Part shown: positions 39,580 to 41,248 of the stretch, piece by piece
Position numbering within the stretch: position 1 is the stretch's first letter
Layout of the letters: each line of letters begins with the position of its first letter
Source: Lachnospiraceae bacterium
GTDB taxonomy: Bacteria; Bacillota; Clostridia; Lachnospirales; Lachnospiraceae
DNA: 41,248 nucleotides
NCBI GenBank assembly: GCA_017526985.1
Contig: JAFXQR010000045.1
Span: 1 to 41,248 of the forward strand
Direction of reading: 5' to 3'
Program-made: the position numbers and the translations under genes
The notes under the pieces: model-generated
Databases searched by the model: none
The model's input: only the letters and a program-made list of their open reading frames with translations
What the model was told of the DNA's origin: nothing

Positions 39580-40134
39580 ATGATTCTATTTGTAGATGCT
39601 TGTGTTAGAGAAGATTCGAGAACTAAGAGGCTTGCAGAAGCTCTTTTGGAAAAGCTCAATGAAGATGAGACACGCGTCTCACTTAAAGACATTTCCTTTG
39701 GAGTTACGGATGAGACATATCTTAAAAAGAGGGATAATTTGATAGCAAATAGGGCTTATGATGATAACATGTTTGCCCTGGCCAGGCAGTTTTCACAAGC
39801 CGATACTATTGTGATCGCGGCACCTTATTGGGATTTGTCTTTCCCGGCAATGCTAAAACAGTATATTGAAGCCATAAATGTGCTTGGAATCACTTTTGAA
39901 TATACACCTGAAGGATTTCCAAAAGGCTTATGCAAAGCAAAAAAGCTTTATTATGTCATGACCGCAGGTGGGAACTATGTTCCGGAGGAGTTTGGATTTG
40001 GTTATATAAAAGCCCTTGCCCAGAACTTTTATGGAATTGAAGATGTAGAGATGATCAAGGCAACCGGTCTCGATATAATTGGAGCAGACTCAGAAGCACA
40101 TATAAATGAAACTATTAATAATCTAAAAATTTGA
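39580..40134 (+). CDS. Flavodoxin-fold NAD(P)H-dependent oxidoreductase
   Basis: This 184-residue FMN-dependent reductase of the AzoR/NQO-like fold reduces quinones or azo compounds with NAD(P)H. It has ILFVDACVREDSRTKRLAEALLEKL (FMN phosphate loop), ADTIVIAAPYWDLSFPAMLKQYIEAINVLGITFEYT (typical of the family), and YYVMTAGGNYVPEEFGFGYIKALAQNFYGI. The ATG at 39580 has GAGGAG upstream; the frame's 24 extra residues contain the promoter. Base composition is more AT-rich than the genes to the left, consistent with an accessory segment. Confidence 0.9.
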   Translation: MILFVDACVREDSRTKRLAEALLEKLNEDETRVSLKDISFGVTDETYLKKRDNLIANRAYDDNMFALARQFSQADTIVIAAPYWDLSFPAMLKQYIEAINVLGITFEYTPEGFPKGLCKAKKLYYVMTAGGNYVPEEFGFGYIKALAQNFYGIEDVEMIKATGLDIIGADSEAHINETINNLKI

Positions 40135-40162
40135 TGCTTACATTTAATTGGCGAATATCAGC

Positions 40163-40208
40163 AAAAAACAGTCAGAGACTTTATTGTTCCGGCTGTTTTA
40201 TTTTTTTT
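40163..40208 (+). terminator. Terminator of the flavodoxin-fold reductase gene
   Basis: AAAACAGTC pairs with GGCTGTTTT (9 bp, one G-T pair), and a run of mostly T residues follows. Confidence 0.85.
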
Positions 40209-40484
40209 GCGATGCAGCAATTCCCCTCTCAAAATAGAGCACACTCGCTTTGACAAAAATGTGCGGTTCTCAGTACGAAACTAAACCATCAACGCACTCA
40301 CCTAAATGCCACATATGGTGTCCATTAAGCTATTTCACCAAATACCCGCTCTCTTTTCTGTGCACAATGTGGATTCTCTTCTATCAGTGCCAAATGACGA
40401 CATACTATCGATTTTCAAAATTCTAATTTGCTATAGTAACATTACGAACACAGATAGCCCCAACACCGAACGGAGGATACTATT
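40209..40484 (+). other. AT-rich intergenic region before the 98-aa gene
   Basis: Only a -10-like TATAGT (40432-40437) and the ribosome binding site CGGAGG before 40485 are supportable. No convincing -35 box or RNA gene was seen. A 60-codon frame at 40306 has no ribosome binding site. Confidence 0.5.
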
Positions 40485-40781
40485 ATGACAACAAAAAAAC
40501 AGGGAAAACAGAAAATGACGGCAGCAATCGAAAAAGCCTGCAAAGATCAAGAAGAACGCATAGAGAAAGAGTTTGAGAAAAAGATGACAAAATTACAGAA
40601 CCGTTACGCTTCTTCGAATATCCCTATAGAGGAACAGAAACGAAAACTGCGGTTGGAAACGCAGAAATTTCTGAAAAAGCAAATAAAGAAAAATCGTTTT
40701 CGATTAAGGGTAAGTAATCTGGTCTATGGACTTACTTGGGGATCTCCTCTTGGAAGATTGATAAGAATCCTGAAACCATAA
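40485..40781 (+). CDS. Small basic coiled-coil protein, unknown function
   Basis: The 98-residue protein is rich in Lys, Glu and Gln. Residues about 10-75 form a charged helix likely to be a coiled coil (KACKDQEERIEKEFEKKM). The C-terminus (RVSNLVYGLTWGSPLGRLIRILKP) is amphipathic or weakly membrane-associating. CGGAGG lies about 9 nt before the ATG. I do not recognise a family. It lies between the two copies of the 19-bp repeat. Confidence 0.7.
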   Translation: MTTKKQGKQKMTAAIEKACKDQEERIEKEFEKKMTKLQNRYASSNIPIEEQKRKLRLETQKFLKKQIKKNRFRLRVSNLVYGLTWGSPLGRLIRILKP

Positions 40782-40802
40782 TCACTTACAAATAACAATC
40801 CA

Positions 40803-40845
40803 CATTTCGAGACTTGCGTGTTTGCGAAGCAAAACGCGAGTCGGA
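40803..40845. repeat. Long hairpin near the right repeat copy
   Basis: GACTTGCGTGTTTGC and GCAAAACGCGAGTC form a stem of about 14 bp with one bulge and the small loop GAA. No T run follows, so it is not an evident terminator. It looks like a dispersed palindromic repeat unit. Confidence 0.55.
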
Positions 40846-40889
40846 GAAAGTTAATAACTCACGGTTTACCACCCGAACAATGTGAGTGG

Positions 40890-40908
40890 GAAATGTGTAA
40901 CCGCGTAC
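40890..40908 (+). repeat. 19-bp direct repeat, right copy
   Basis: Identical to 39388-39406; both are followed by a short pyrimidine run. The two copies bracket about 1.5 kb with the reductase and the 98-aa gene. Confidence 0.75.
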
Positions 40909-40945
40909 CTTTCCGGTTTTCTCTCCAGTTTTAGTAAAATCTGTT

Positions 40946-41248
40946 TTATAACACATATTCCATCTGTACATCAAATGGCTCTTCATCTGCAATCCAGGGT
41001 ATTATCTCCTCGGCATGCACGCATCCCAATGCCTTATATGCAGCCTGAGATTCTTTTGATGAATGAGCGGAAATGTATAGCTTATCTGCTCCAAGCTGCA
41101 TGGCCTCTTCACAGATCATTGTAAAGAGTTTCTTTCCAATGCCCCGGCGGCGATAATCCTCTGAAACTTGAAAACAGACCAGTTCCACATAATTTGCTGT
41201 TTCTCCAAATATGTCGTGTGATATGGTTGCGAAGCCAATGATACGTTC
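40946..41248 (-). CDS. GNAT-family N-acetyltransferase, 5' end beyond right edge
   Basis: The frame stays open to the window edge. The visible 100 residues begin ERIIGFATISHDIFG and include YVELVCFQVSEDYRRRGIGKKLF, which has the acetyl-CoA pyrophosphate-binding motif RRRGIGKKL, then ADKLYISAHSSKESQAAYKALGCVHAEEI, the usual GNAT C-terminal half. The acceptor substrate is unknown. The apparent GTG start at 41188 is internal; the true start lies outside the window. Confidence 0.88.
   Translation of the reverse strand, partial: ERIIGFATISHDIFGETANYVELVCFQVSEDYRRRGIGKKLFTMICEEAMQLGADKLYISAHSSKESQAAYKALGCVHAEEIIPWIADEEPFDVQMEYVL

Noticed and set aside
40306-40488. 60-codon plus-strand frame before the 98-aa gene
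   Set aside because: No ribosome binding site, no family resemblance, and it overlaps the promoter and ribosome binding site of the next gene.
1-41248. CRISPR arrays, tRNA or rRNA genes, insertion sequences, phage genes
   Set aside because: No regularly spaced repeats, no tRNA-like cloverleaf, no transposase, integrase or phage structural motifs were recognised by eye on either strand.

Overview
The window is a Firmicutes chromosome segment, most likely from a Lachnospiraceae-like Clostridium relative. It has intermediate GC, strong AGGAGG-type ribosome binding sites, sigma-A promoters with TTGACA and TATAAT-like boxes, and the clostridial gene order yicC-remA-gmk-rpoZ-rimO-pgsA-cinA-recA. 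Almost all genes lie on the minus strand. No tRNA, rRNA, CRISPR array or insertion sequence was seen.

Region 1 (1-8.5 kb) is the housekeeping block. recA runs off the left edge and has a near-consensus promoter carrying two LexA boxes. A nine-gene operon starts at a strong promoter near 8.46 kb. It carries RNA metabolism, nucleotide, lipid and tRNA/ribosome modification genes, then two extra genes (a DPM1/GtrB-like glycosyltransferase and a short NeuB-like synthase) placed between cinA and recA. Region 2 (8.5-11.1 kb) holds a second glycosyltransferase and a nicotinamide riboside salvage pair (pnuC-nadR).

Region 3 (11.2-23.7 kb) concerns plant-polymer use. It has a duplicated-domain lipoprotein, a GH10 xylanase lipoprotein, an iron alcohol dehydrogenase, a GH2 enzyme with the beta-glucuronidase N-x-K signature, a GH3 glycosidase, a sugar isomerase-like TIM barrel, a Gfo/Idh dehydrogenase, a divergent AraC regulator and a flavin reductase. 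A 39-bp block plus a fixed-geometry dyad recurs upstream of three genes (near 15.05, 20.07 and 34.78 kb). It looks like a shared regulatory element, possibly an activator-dependent promoter or a conserved terminator/attenuator.

Region 4 (23.8-28 kb) has a membrane-anchored SUKH protein, a UvrD/PcrA-like helicase with a MutS-domain-I-like tail, an unannotated 32-aa membrane peptide with a convergent antisense promoter (a good type I toxin-antitoxin candidate), and a YbaK-type editing protein. Region 5 (28-32.7 kb) is an operon of a small Cys-rich protein, the RNA ligase RtcB, a MoxR ATPase, and a VWA protein with a duplicated metallopeptidase-like domain. Its leader holds an unannotated 25-codon ORF followed by an intrinsic terminator, which suggests attenuation.

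Region 6 (32.7-38.9 kb) holds more catabolic genes: a TIM barrel, an FMN-dependent alpha-hydroxyacid dehydrogenase, a thioesterase, a histidine phosphatase, a large unclassified protein and an EamA transporter. Region 7 (38.9-41.2 kb) is more AT-rich and accessory-like, with an XRE regulator, a flavodoxin-fold reductase, a small coiled-coil protein, a GNAT gene cut by the right edge, and repeated sequences.

All assignments come from reading the sequence and recalling family motifs. No database search was run.
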